A stretch of 64,000 nt of DNA from Thermotoga petrophila RKU-1 (GTDB taxonomy: Bacteria; Thermotogota; Thermotogae; Thermotogales; Thermotogaceae): NCBI RefSeq assembly GCF_000016785.1, contig NC_009486.1, positions 992,001 through 1,056,000 of the forward strand. Reading direction: 5' to 3'. Shown here piece after piece: positions 1 through 7,297 of the stretch. Below the pieces are notes generated by a model, which searched no databases, was not told where the DNA came from, and was given only the letters and a program-made list of their open reading frames with translations. Position numbers and translations under genes: made by a program. Numbering within the stretch: the stretch's first letter is position 1; each line of letters starts with the position of its first letter.

Positions 1-915
1 CCAGTTGTTGAAGCTTCCCGCAACGTAAGCCTCGGAAGCTTCTGGCTTTCTAACAACGAAGACGACAAAACTGTCTTCCACGCTGAGTCCTTCTTTCAGC
101 TCGGATTTTTCAACCTCTTCTGGTCCGGCTTCTGCGGTTTCTTGATGAGCGACTTCGGGTGCTTCTTCTGAAGTCTCTTCTTGGACAGTTTCCTCGATGG
201 GAGATTTTACCTTCAGTTCTCCGTTTTCTTCGTAAACTTCGAAAACGCCGTTCTTTCCTCCAAAGCCGTCATCGACAAAGGCAAAGGCGTTGGGGTCAGT
301 CACCCATTCCTCACCGTTCACAACGAACTTGTATTCATACACTCCAGGACCAAGTTCAAGTACTCCTTCCCACCAACCATCTTCGAGTGGATACATCTCT
401 ATCTCTTCTGCGTTCCAGTTGTTGAAATTTCCAGCTATGGTTACGAATTCCGCTTCGGGATTGTAGTATCTGAGAACCACTATACCGTCTTCGACAAAGA
501 TGGTGTCTTCCCTGTCGGGATTGGGCTCGTATTTCTTTGATTCTTCTTTCTTCTGAGGACCAACGATGAAAAGCTCTCCGTCTTTTTCCACCAGTGTGAA
601 TATTCCGTTGTAGCCTCCGAAACCATCGTCCACGTATCCGGGTGCGTTGGGATCTTCTTTCCACGTAGTTCCATCTATCACGTATTTGTATTGATACGTT
701 CCGGGTTCGAGTTCGAGCTCTGCTCTCCAGAGACCGGGTTCCACTTCTTTCATTGGAAGCGCAGTGGGATTCCAATTGTTGAAAGTTCCTGCGAGATACA
801 CCACCTTGGCTCCTTCCCACTCGAAGGTGAAAATCACTTTTCCGTTTTCTACAAAGACATCAGAAAATACGAAGACACTCAGCAAAAGCACAGAGAGAAT
901 GAGAAGTTTTTTCAT
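1..915 (-). CDS. Exported protein of tandem CBM48/AMPK-type glycogen-binding modules (3' end beyond window)
   Basis: The reading frame is open from the ATG at 915 to the window edge, giving 305 residues without a stop. Residues 1-18 form a signal peptide (MKKLL followed by a hydrophobic core). Two complete modules of about 85 residues follow, and a third begins at the edge. Each carries the AGxFNNWN strand typical of CBM48/AMPK-type glycogen-binding domains, and the first two also share DPNA..DDGFGGxNGxF. A Glu/Ala-rich linker separates modules 2 and 3. No catalytic motif is visible. An AAGGAGGTG ribosome site (924-932) overlaps the stop of the upstream beta-barrel gene, so it is the last visible gene of the amyA operon. 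Its likely role is binding starch or glycogen outside the inner membrane; this is inferred from the modules and context. Confidence 0.8.
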   Translation of the reverse strand, partial: MKKLLILSVLLLSVFVFSDVFVENGKVIFTFEWEGAKVVYLAGTFNNWNPTALPMKEVEPGLWRAELELEPGTYQYKYVIDGTTWKEDPNAPGYVDDGFGGYNGIFTLVEKDGELFIVGPQKKEESKKYEPNPDREDTIFVEDGIVVLRYYNPEAEFVTIAGNFNNWNAEEIEMYPLEDGWWEGVLELGPGVYEYKFVVNGEEWVTDPNAFAFVDDGFGGKNGVFEVYEENGELKVKSPIEETVQEETSEEAPEVAHQETAEAGPEEVEKSELKEGLSVEDSFVVFVVRKPEASEAYVAGSFNNW

Positions 916-930
916 ACCTTAGACACCTCC

Positions 931-2073
931 TTACCACCACGTCGAATATTCAAGAGAGATTTTCTTGACAAAGTTTATCTGGCTGGAGAAATCGCCATCG
1001 CCAAGAGAGAGTTTGAACTCGGACTTTTCATCCGTGAACTTCAGCTCGTAGTAGGCTGTGTAAGCCTTTGTGTAGAGAGTATTCAGATACTGCCACTTGG
1101 CGAAAAAGTTGACACTGCCGAAGTTTTTCCACAGTTCCGCGTAGAATACCTCACCCATCGCGCTTGTGGAATCGTGGGCTGGTTTGCCGAACTTGTAAGA
1201 GATCTTTCCATTGAAACCGATGAAGCTGAAGTTCCTACCAACTTCCATTCCGAAGTCATCCCAGTTGAGAATGTCAGAATCGAATTTTGTTCCTTCCTTC
1301 CAGACCTTGAACCAGACATCGCCGGAAGAGTACTCGACACCGTATTTGGGAGTTTTCGATGTGAACTTGTAATCAAAAAAGAGCTTGAAGTTGCCGAATG
1401 TCGTCCAGAGGTTCGCGAGTATCTCACCTTCGAGATCGTTGTCGTTCACGTAGTCACAGTAGTCAAGGTGTGTTTCTGAACCTACTCCGGTGAGTTTCAC
1501 TCCGTGTTTCCAGTCTGCGGTTGAAATACCAAACATGTAGAAGAAATTGTTTGATCCTATCTTTTCCTCGTTCTCATAGCTCACGCCGAATTCTCCAAAA
1601 TACCTAAGGTCTGGTTCCCAGTTGAAATCGAAGTACATGTCGTTCACTGTGGAGCGTTTCCCGAGCATCGCGCTGAAGTAGAAATTCGAAAGATTTCCTC
1701 GGTACTGGAGATAAGAAACATCTCCTGTGGTCACACCTCTGAAACCGAAAAGCTCAATTTCAAGTCCATTTCTAGAGTCGTTGAAGCTGTAGATTCCAAG
1801 CCAGTCACCTGTAGATCCAAAGACTCTATTGTAGTAGGCTTTGAGATCCACCAGGTCTGTATCGAGGGCGATGTATCCGGAGTCGAGTTTCAAATCTTTG
1901 GTTGTGAAATCGCCGGAAAGACTGTTCCCCGAGAGGTACAGCTCAGTGTAGCTGGATCCGCTCTGGTTTTCCAGATCGTAGGAGTAACCCACCTTGAGAG
2001 AACCCGTTGGCGAAAAGGAGAACACGTAAGAAAACGCAAGAAGACACATTATCAAAACAGCGAGTTTTTTCAT
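931..2073 (-). CDS. Predicted outer-membrane (toga) beta-barrel, putative maltodextrin porin
   Basis: The 380-residue product starts at an ATG preceded by GGTGAGG, not at the in-frame codon seven residues upstream. A cleavable signal peptide (MKKLAVLIMCLLAF...) is followed by a sequence with alternating hydrophobic/polar residues throughout, many Tyr, Trp, Phe and Gly, repeated Asp/Asn-rich turns, no transmembrane helix, and a C-terminus ending in aromatic residues (...YSTWW). This is the composition of an outer-membrane beta-barrel. I recognise no named family. It lies between two carbohydrate-binding-type proteins in the amyA operon, so a porin for malto-oligosaccharides released at the surface is plausible but inferred. 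An adhesin-like or purely structural barrel is the alternative. Confidence 0.7.
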   Translation of the reverse strand: MKKLAVLIMCLLAFSYVFSFSPTGSLKVGYSYDLENQSGSSYTELYLSGNSLSGDFTTKDLKLDSGYIALDTDLVDLKAYYNRVFGSTGDWLGIYSFNDSRNGLEIELFGFRGVTTGDVSYLQYRGNLSNFYFSAMLGKRSTVNDMYFDFNWEPDLRYFGEFGVSYENEEKIGSNNFFYMFGISTADWKHGVKLTGVGSETHLDYCDYVNDNDLEGEILANLWTTFGNFKLFFDYKFTSKTPKYGVEYSSGDVWFKVWKEGTKFDSDILNWDDFGMEVGRNFSFIGFNGKISYKFGKPAHDSTSAMGEVFYAELWKNFGSVNFFAKWQYLNTLYTKAYTAYYELKFTDEKSEFKLSLGDGDFSSQINFVKKISLEYSTWW

Positions 2074-2083
2074 ATTCCTCACC

Positions 2084-2737
2084 TCACTCCACATAGGCTT
2101 GAAGTGTGCTCGTTTTCGGATCGAATTCTATGACGAAAGTTCCGTCTTTGTCCGCGGTGAAGGTGGCGTTTTTACCGTATCCGGCTTCGTAACTGGTTCC
2201 ATCGAACTGTTCTTCGTAAGGAGTCCAGTCGGTGTTTCTTGCGATTTTGTATTGTATCGTTTCACCGGAAGAGACGGTGCGGCCTGTGTTCAAAACAAAC
2301 TTTCCATCTTGGTAGGTCATCTCTTCGAGCGTCCAGTTGTTGAAATCTCCGGCGCAGTACCAGGGAGGTGTTTCTTTCTCAGAGTCTCCCACTCCCTTTG
2401 CTGTGTCGTTTTCCATCAGGTTCGGTGTTGCGTATATGGTGACGGTGGCTCCAACGAGCTGTTTCCACAGAGGAATCTCGGAAGTGGTCTTCACTGGTTT
2501 TCCGTTTTCAACAACCACAACCTGATACCAGGCGATGTCATTTTCAAAGCTCAAAACGGAAGAAGGAAGCTCCAGGGTGTAGAAATCACCCTGAAGCGCC
2601 ATTTTGTATTCGGAGCTCGGCACACCGTTTGAGAAATCTCCAACCACATAAACACCGTCCGGGAGCTTTATATTGAGCAGTGTCATACATCCAGAAAGAA
2701 ACGTAATCAGTAAAAGAGCTGGGATTATCTTTTTCAA
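2084..2737 (-). CDS. Lipoprotein with CBM48-like module
   Basis: A TTG start at 2737 is chosen because GAGGAGGTG lies six bases upstream; the GTG three codons earlier sits inside that ribosome site. The resulting MKKIIPALLLITFLSGC is a textbook lipoprotein signal with Cys17 as lipidation site. The 217-residue protein has an N-terminal strand-rich part (YVVGDFSNG) and a second module with WYCAGDFNNWTLEEM, the AGxFNNW strand shared with the CBM48-like protein at 1-915. No enzymatic motif is seen. It is inferred to be a starch-binding lipoprotein anchored beside AmyA, functionally comparable to SusE/SusF but not obviously homologous. Confidence 0.75.
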   Translation of the reverse strand: MKKIIPALLLITFLSGCMTLLNIKLPDGVYVVGDFSNGVPSSEYKMALQGDFYTLELPSSVLSFENDIAWYQVVVVENGKPVKTTSEIPLWKQLVGATVTIYATPNLMENDTAKGVGDSEKETPPWYCAGDFNNWTLEEMTYQDGKFVLNTGRTVSSGETIQYKIARNTDWTPYEEQFDGTSYEAGYGKNATFTADKDGTFVIEFDPKTSTLQAYVE

Positions 2738-2750
2738 GGAGATCACCTCC

Positions 2751-4101
2751 TCAGTTCACTTGGAGAAGATAGAGATTCGTGAAAGTATCAGAGTCATTCC
2801 ATTCGTCGGCATTATCAATTGTAGAATCATCATCAGGAATGCTGTCTACAGCTGAACCACCGCCTCCTGTTATCCAGACAATCAGGGCCACGTCCTGTTT
2901 TCCTCCTATAGCGCTCCATGGAATCGCTATCTCCATCGTCTGAAGACCGTCTGTTGTGTCCCCTGTGTGGGCAAACGTTCCGGAAACATCACTTATTGAT
3001 ATAATCCCAGTCCGATCCAGTCCATATGCAGAAATTGTCGCTAGTCACGCCAGAACCTCCACTCCACCAGAAATAGATCTCGTAGTCCACAGCGTATCCA
3101 GCGTCGAAGTTTATCTTTCTTCCCCACGCATCGCTGTCTCCAGTGTAATAACCACCAGGTTTTGTATCGATTCCTATTCCGTATGCAACATCCCAGGATC
3201 CAGAGTTTTGAGTATCAAATCCTATGTAAAGATACGTTGCATCGTATGTCACATAGAGCTGGTACAGATCTGCTCCATTTCCTCCACCAGGATTTGTGCT
3301 TGTTGCAACGGGAGTTCCAAGATCACTCAAATCTCCATCTACGGTTATCGTAGCTGTGGGTTGTGGAGCGGGCTGTTCTTCACTTGGAGTAGGTTCTGTC
3401 TGATTTATCTCTTCTGTCACATTACCTTGGCTGTCACACACAACGAAATTCACAACAGGTGCTGGCTGTGGAATACCACCATTTTCCGCCGAATCGTGGT
3501 CTGGCTGATTTGGATAGAAGTCTCCTACCCACTGATTTCCGCCACCCGTTCCACCGCTGATGGCGAAGACAGCTTTCACCTGGTTAACTTGTTCGGAGAT
3601 TGGGATCTTGAGTTCTGCTATTGTAGATCCAGTTCCAAACTGGGCGGTCACTTGGTCGGTGATATCTGTGAGGCTTCCATCCTGAGACACTCTCCAGACT
3701 TTGTATTCGTTGCTCTGATTCACTTCAACGATGAGATCTATGTCGCCGTTGGGGTTTGTGAAGTTTCTGTTTCCATCGTTCAAACCCGTGTAGGAGACTG
3801 TCTGAGCTCCGGTCACACCGACAAGATCGATCAAAACAAGAAAGACATTAACGTTTCCATCGCCTCCTATCACATATTCACCGGCGATGTAGATGTTTGC
3901 ACCATCGAAGAGCAAACCTGCCTTCAAAAGCTCGTTGTCAGCTCCCCATTTGGAATCATCTGCTGCGTCTTCCTTGATCTTGCTTCCCCAGTCGCTGAGA
4001 GAACCATCGGTGGTGACCATATCTTTGACGACAGGTGGTGTTCTCAGACATCCGTAAAGAACAAGAGATAAGACCGCCAAAACCAGGAAGAGTTTTTTCA
4101 T
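2751..4101 (-). CDS. Lipoprotein with two DOMON/CBM9-like modules, frameshifted near 2995
   Basis: The ATG at 4101 follows GGAGGTGCGAAA. Residues 1-18 are a lipoprotein signal ending LVLYGC. One module begins near TTDGSLSDWG and a second near ITVDGDLSDLG, with the YLYIGFDTQ and DYEIYFWW strands of DOMON / glucodextranase-C / CBM9-like domains; a Pro/Glu/Gln linker separates them. The main frame stops after ...DWDYINK at about 2989. The neighbouring frame continues without a stop through GTFAHTGDTTDGLQ and MEIAIPWSAIGG, a typical end of such a module, to 2751. One surplus base in the AATAAG stretch near 2993-2998 would explain it. As sequenced, the product is a 370-residue protein lacking the last strands. 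The function is probably binding of starch or its products. Confidence 0.75.
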
Positions 4102-4113
4102 TTTCGCACCTCC

Positions 4114-5781
4114 TCACTTTTTGAAAATGTACGCTTTCATGGGATCCACAGTGAAGGATTCACCCGCTGAAAAAGACACGTTTGACTCGTTCCAGATGAA
4201 GTTTTCAAAATCTACCTCGAGAATCATCGTCATGTTTTCTTCAAAAGTGAAGCTGTTTTGCCAGACTGGATCCGGATTCAAGACCACCAACAGCTTTTCG
4301 TTGGAGGATTCTCTGTAGAACGCTATGAGGTTTTTCCAGTCCCTGAAGATCGTTTGATCTCCATTCAAAATGGCGTCGTGATCTTTTCTGAAGTTGAGAA
4401 TGAATCTGATGAAATTCAAAAGACTCTTCGGATCGTTTTCCTGTTCTTCGACGGAGAAGCCATCGTAAGGATCGTCATAGATACATCCGTCAACATCAGC
4501 GTTTCCAAAGGTTATCCCCGCGTTTTTGTAGACTTCCTTTGTCCAGAAGGTTTGACCTTCTCCTGTACCGCTTGCGTACCACTGCATCGGCTCTCTCACC
4601 GGCTCGTCATATACAGGACCGTGCCACTTGAAACCTCTCGTTCCAATTTCACCGCCGTAGTAGATAACAGGAGATCCTTTCAGTGTGAATATCAGAAAAT
4701 ACCAGAGAGCAGCACGTTTTTTGATGAACTCGTAGTCGGACTCGGAGAACTTTTTGTAATGTTCTTGAAGATGGGAGAAGAACCTGTGGAGATCGTGATT
4801 CTCAAGAAACAGGAAAGACTCCTCAACCCAGTTGTTTTCTATCATTCCATCCTGCCCTTCTGGGTAGTTCCTTATACTGTACATGAGGGCGAAATTGAAA
4901 ACGGGAATTGGATATAGAGAAAGATCGTACGTGTTTCCGCTGAACACCTCTCCCACAAGTATGGCATCGGGCTTTTTGGAAAGCACATAATCTCTGAACC
5001 ATTCAAAATATTCGGCCGACTCCTGTATCCCATCGTCCCAGGACCAGCCATATATGTGCTTTGCAGCATCTATTCTGAATCCATCAACACCTTTGGAAAT
5101 CCAGAAATCCACGATTTTCTTTACTTCTTCTCTCACTTTCTGACTGTCGTGGTTCAGATCCGGCATGTTATAGCCAAAAAGTCCGAAATACCAGACTTTT
5201 TGACCCTTTGAGTTGATCTTCCAGTGCCAGTGATCCTGACCAGAATGATCTTCAAGACTCATTATGTAGTAGTCCCAGTACGGAGAGCTGGTCGTGTTTT
5301 CCACGGCGTCTTTGAACCAGGGATGCTCATCGGATGTGTGGTTGATCACGAGATCCATTATTACCTTTATTCCGTTCTCATGGAGCACCTGGATCATGTT
5401 TTCGAGATCTTCCATGGTGCCGTAGTCTTTCTCGACGTTGTAGTAGTCTGTTATGTCGTATCCATGGTATGAAACAGCCTCGTTGAAGGGCATAAACCAC
5501 ACAGCGTCAATGCCGAGTTTCCTCAGATAGTCAACTTTCTGAGAAACACCGTTTATGTCTCCCACACCATCTCCGTCGCTGTCGTAAAAGGAGCGAATGA
5601 AAATTTCGTAGACGACGGGGTATTTTACTTCATTAATAGAAAGGTTGGAGGCTGAATCACCTGTGTTTGTGCTGTTTGAATGTGGATTACTTGAAACGAG
5701 GGATTGACTCATAGACGTTTGAAAGCAGGAGGTGAGGAAGAGTAAAAATACCAGAGCAAGCAGTAAAAAAGTCTTCTTCAC
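4114..5781 (-). CDS. amyA: Surface lipoprotein alpha-amylase, GH13
   Basis: The GTG at 5781 is preceded by GAGGAGTGGAGG and gives a 555-residue protein. Its N-terminus (VKKTFLLLALVF...LTSC) is a lipobox with Cys19, fitting the lipoprotein AmyA described in T. maritima. GH13 motifs in order are a calcium loop DSDGDGVGD (67-75), DLVINH (region I), GFRIDAAKH (nucleophile Asp238), GEVF (acid/base Glu278) and ENHD (Asp330). It hydrolyses internal alpha-1,4 bonds of starch outside the cell. It heads a leftward operon with two more lipoproteins, a beta-barrel and a CBM protein, all separated by 10-20 bases. A consensus promoter lies at 5844-5872. Confidence 0.96.
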   Translation of the reverse strand: MKKTFLLLALVFLLFLTSCFQTSMSQSLVSSNPHSNSTNTGDSASNLSINEVKYPVVYEIFIRSFYDSDGDGVGDINGVSQKVDYLRKLGIDAVWFMPFNEAVSYHGYDITDYYNVEKDYGTMEDLENMIQVLHENGIKVIMDLVINHTSDEHPWFKDAVENTTSSPYWDYYIMSLEDHSGQDHWHWKINSKGQKVWYFGLFGYNMPDLNHDSQKVREEVKKIVDFWISKGVDGFRIDAAKHIYGWSWDDGIQESAEYFEWFRDYVLSKKPDAILVGEVFSGNTYDLSLYPIPVFNFALMYSIRNYPEGQDGMIENNWVEESFLFLENHDLHRFFSHLQEHYKKFSESDYEFIKKRAALWYFLIFTLKGSPVIYYGGEIGTRGFKWHGPVYDEPVREPMQWYASGTGEGQTFWTKEVYKNAGITFGNADVDGCIYDDPYDGFSVEEQENDPKSLLNFIRFILNFRKDHDAILNGDQTIFRDWKNLIAFYRESSNEKLLVVLNPDPVWQNSFTFEENMTMILEVDFENFIWNESNVSFSAGESFTVDPMKAYIFKK

Positions 5782-5843
5782 AACCTCCACTCCTCTTTTC
5801 GAAACATTCCACAATCAATAAATTAACACAAATCCGTCTGTTT

Positions 5844-5872
5844 ATATTAACACCCAATTCACAACGTGTCAA
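5844..5872 (-). promoter_or_regulatory. Promoter of the amyA operon
   Basis: On the minus strand TTGACA (5867-5872) and TAATAT (5844-5849) are spaced by exactly 17 bases, a near-perfect sigma-A promoter. The bases just upstream of and into the -10 read GAATTGGGTGTTAA, almost the same as at the divergent malE promoter (AAATTCGGTGTTAA), suggesting one regulator for both. Confidence 0.85.
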
Positions 5873-5927
5873 TAGGGTTAACGGAATTTCGATATTTCTG
5901 AATGAAACGGTTGATGAATAATTTAAA

Positions 5928-5971
5928 AACACCGATTCGAATCCAGATTGACATCACGAAAATTCGGTGTT
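5928..5971. promoter_or_regulatory. Candidate operator repeats in the amyA-malE intergenic region
   Basis: AACACCGA (5928-5935) and its exact reverse complement TCGGTGTT (5964-5971) flank the malE -35 element. A 10-base palindrome GATTCGAATC (5934-5943) overlaps the first arm. The second arm runs into the -10 box. The placement suits a repressor that controls maltodextrin genes. No regulator gene lies in the window, so its identity is unknown. Confidence 0.5.
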
Positions 5972-5976
5972 AAAAT
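5948..5976 (+). promoter_or_regulatory. Promoter of the malEFG operon
   Basis: TTGACA at 5948-5953 and TAAAAT at 5971-5976 with a 17-base spacer make a near-consensus sigma-A promoter. It leaves a leader of about 55 bases before malE. Confidence 0.85.
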
Positions 5977-6039
5977 CCTTAGTGAAACATTTTGTGAATT
6001 TTCTGACAGTAAACTCTTTGTAATCCAAAGGAGGTGTCT

Positions 6040-7221
6040 ATGGTGAAGAGACTGCTCGTTTTAATGCTTGTTGTGGTTTCTGCCCTTGTGTTAGCACAAA
6101 CAAAGCTCACCATCTGGTGTTCCGAAAAGCAGGTTGACATCCTCCAGAAACTCGGGGAAGAATTCAAGGCAAAGTACGGAATCCCTGTTGAAGTTCAGTA
6201 CGTTGATTTTGGAAGCATCAAATCCAAATTCCTGACGGCGGCTCCACAGGGACAGGGTGCAGACATCATTGTTGGAGCGCACGACTGGGTAGGAGAACTC
6301 GCCGTCAACGGTTTGATCGAACCCATTCCCAACTTCTCTGATCTGAAGAATTTCTATGACACGGCTCTCAAAGCTTTCTCTTACGGTGGAAAACTCTACG
6401 GAGTCCCGTACGCCATGGAAGCGGTTGCTCTCATCTACAACAAGGACTACGTTGATTCTGTTCCTAAGACCATGGACGAGCTCATAGAAAAAGCAAAACA
6501 GATAGATGAGGAATACGGAGGAGAAGTCAGAGGTTTCATCTACGATGTCGCCAACTTCTACTTCTCTGCGCCGTTCATTCTGGGTTACGGAGGATACGTC
6601 TTCAAGGAAACACCTCAGGGACTCGACGTGACAGACATTGGACTCGCGAACGAAGGAGCAATCAAAGGTGCGAAACTCATAAAGAGAATGATCGATGAAG
6701 GTGTTCTCACCCCGGGTGACAACTACGGAACGATGGATTCCATGTTCAAAGAAGGTCTCGCGGCTATGATCATCAACGGACCTTGGGCTATAAAATCTTA
6801 CAAAGACGCGGGTATAAACTACGGAGTTGCTCCCATTCCTGAGCTCGAACCGGGTGTTCCTGCCAAACCATTCGTTGGTGTTCAGGGATTCATGATCAAC
6901 GCCAAGTCTCCAAACAAAGTGATCGCCATGGAATTTCTCACGAACTTCATTGCGAGAAAAGAGACCATGTACAAGATATACCTCGCAGATCCAAGACTTC
7001 CTGCAAGAAAAGATGTCCTCGAACTCGTCAAAGACAATCCTGACGTTGTTGCGTTTACCCAGAGTGCTTCCATGGGAACACCGATGCCAAACGTGCCGGA
7101 AATGGCTCCTGTCTGGTCTGCCATGGGAGACGCTCTCAGCATCATTATCAACGGACAGGCCAGTGTCGAAGATGCTCTCAAAGAGGCTGTGGAAAAAATC
7201 AAGGCACAGATAGAAAAATAA
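6040..7221 (+). CDS. malE: Maltose/maltodextrin ABC transporter, substrate-binding protein
   Basis: The ATG at 6040 lies five bases after AAAGGAGG; an in-frame GTG at 6034 falls inside the ribosome site and is rejected. The 393-residue product has a signal peptide (MVKRLLVLMLVVVSALVLA) without a lipobox Cys, so it should be a free periplasmic protein. The mature part starts TKLTIWC and carries extracellular solute-binding family 1 features such as AMEAVALIYNKDYV and INGPWAI. It delivers maltodextrins to MalFG. It corresponds to MalE2 of T. maritima by its neighbours. A hairpin after the gene (7247-7270) may favour MalE over the permeases. Confidence 0.95.
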   Translation: MVKRLLVLMLVVVSALVLAQTKLTIWCSEKQVDILQKLGEEFKAKYGIPVEVQYVDFGSIKSKFLTAAPQGQGADIIVGAHDWVGELAVNGLIEPIPNFSDLKNFYDTALKAFSYGGKLYGVPYAMEAVALIYNKDYVDSVPKTMDELIEKAKQIDEEYGGEVRGFIYDVANFYFSAPFILGYGGYVFKETPQGLDVTDIGLANEGAIKGAKLIKRMIDEGVLTPGDNYGTMDSMFKEGLAAMIINGPWAIKSYKDAGINYGVAPIPELEPGVPAKPFVGVQGFMINAKSPNKVIAMEFLTNFIARKETMYKIYLADPRLPARKDVLELVKDNPDVVAFTQSASMGTPMPNVPEMAPVWSAMGDALSIIINGQASVEDALKEAVEKIKAQIEK

Positions 7222-7246
7222 TTCGAAGTGCTATCATTAGTCAAAG

Positions 7247-7270
7247 AAGAGGGGGACTTTTCCCCCTCTT
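7247..7270 (+). terminator. Intra-operon hairpin between malE and malF (attenuator)
   Basis: AAGAGGGGG (7247-7255) pairs perfectly with CCCCCTCTT (7262-7270) around a six-base loop. It is followed by only four T residues counting the end of the stem, so termination is probably partial. This arrangement is common downstream of binding-protein genes. Confidence 0.7.
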
Positions 7271-7297
7271 TTAAAAATTCAGGGAGGTCTGATCGCT

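Noticed and set aside
691-1479. Long open frame on the plus strand opposite the beta-barrel and CBM genes
   Set aside because: It lies antisense to two well-supported genes with signal peptides and ribosome sites, and its translation has no domain character.
2956-4071. 371-codon open frame on the plus strand opposite the DOMON-type lipoprotein
   Set aside because: The opposite strand encodes a lipobox protein with recognisable modules; the plus-strand product is Ser/Ile/Cys-rich with no pattern.
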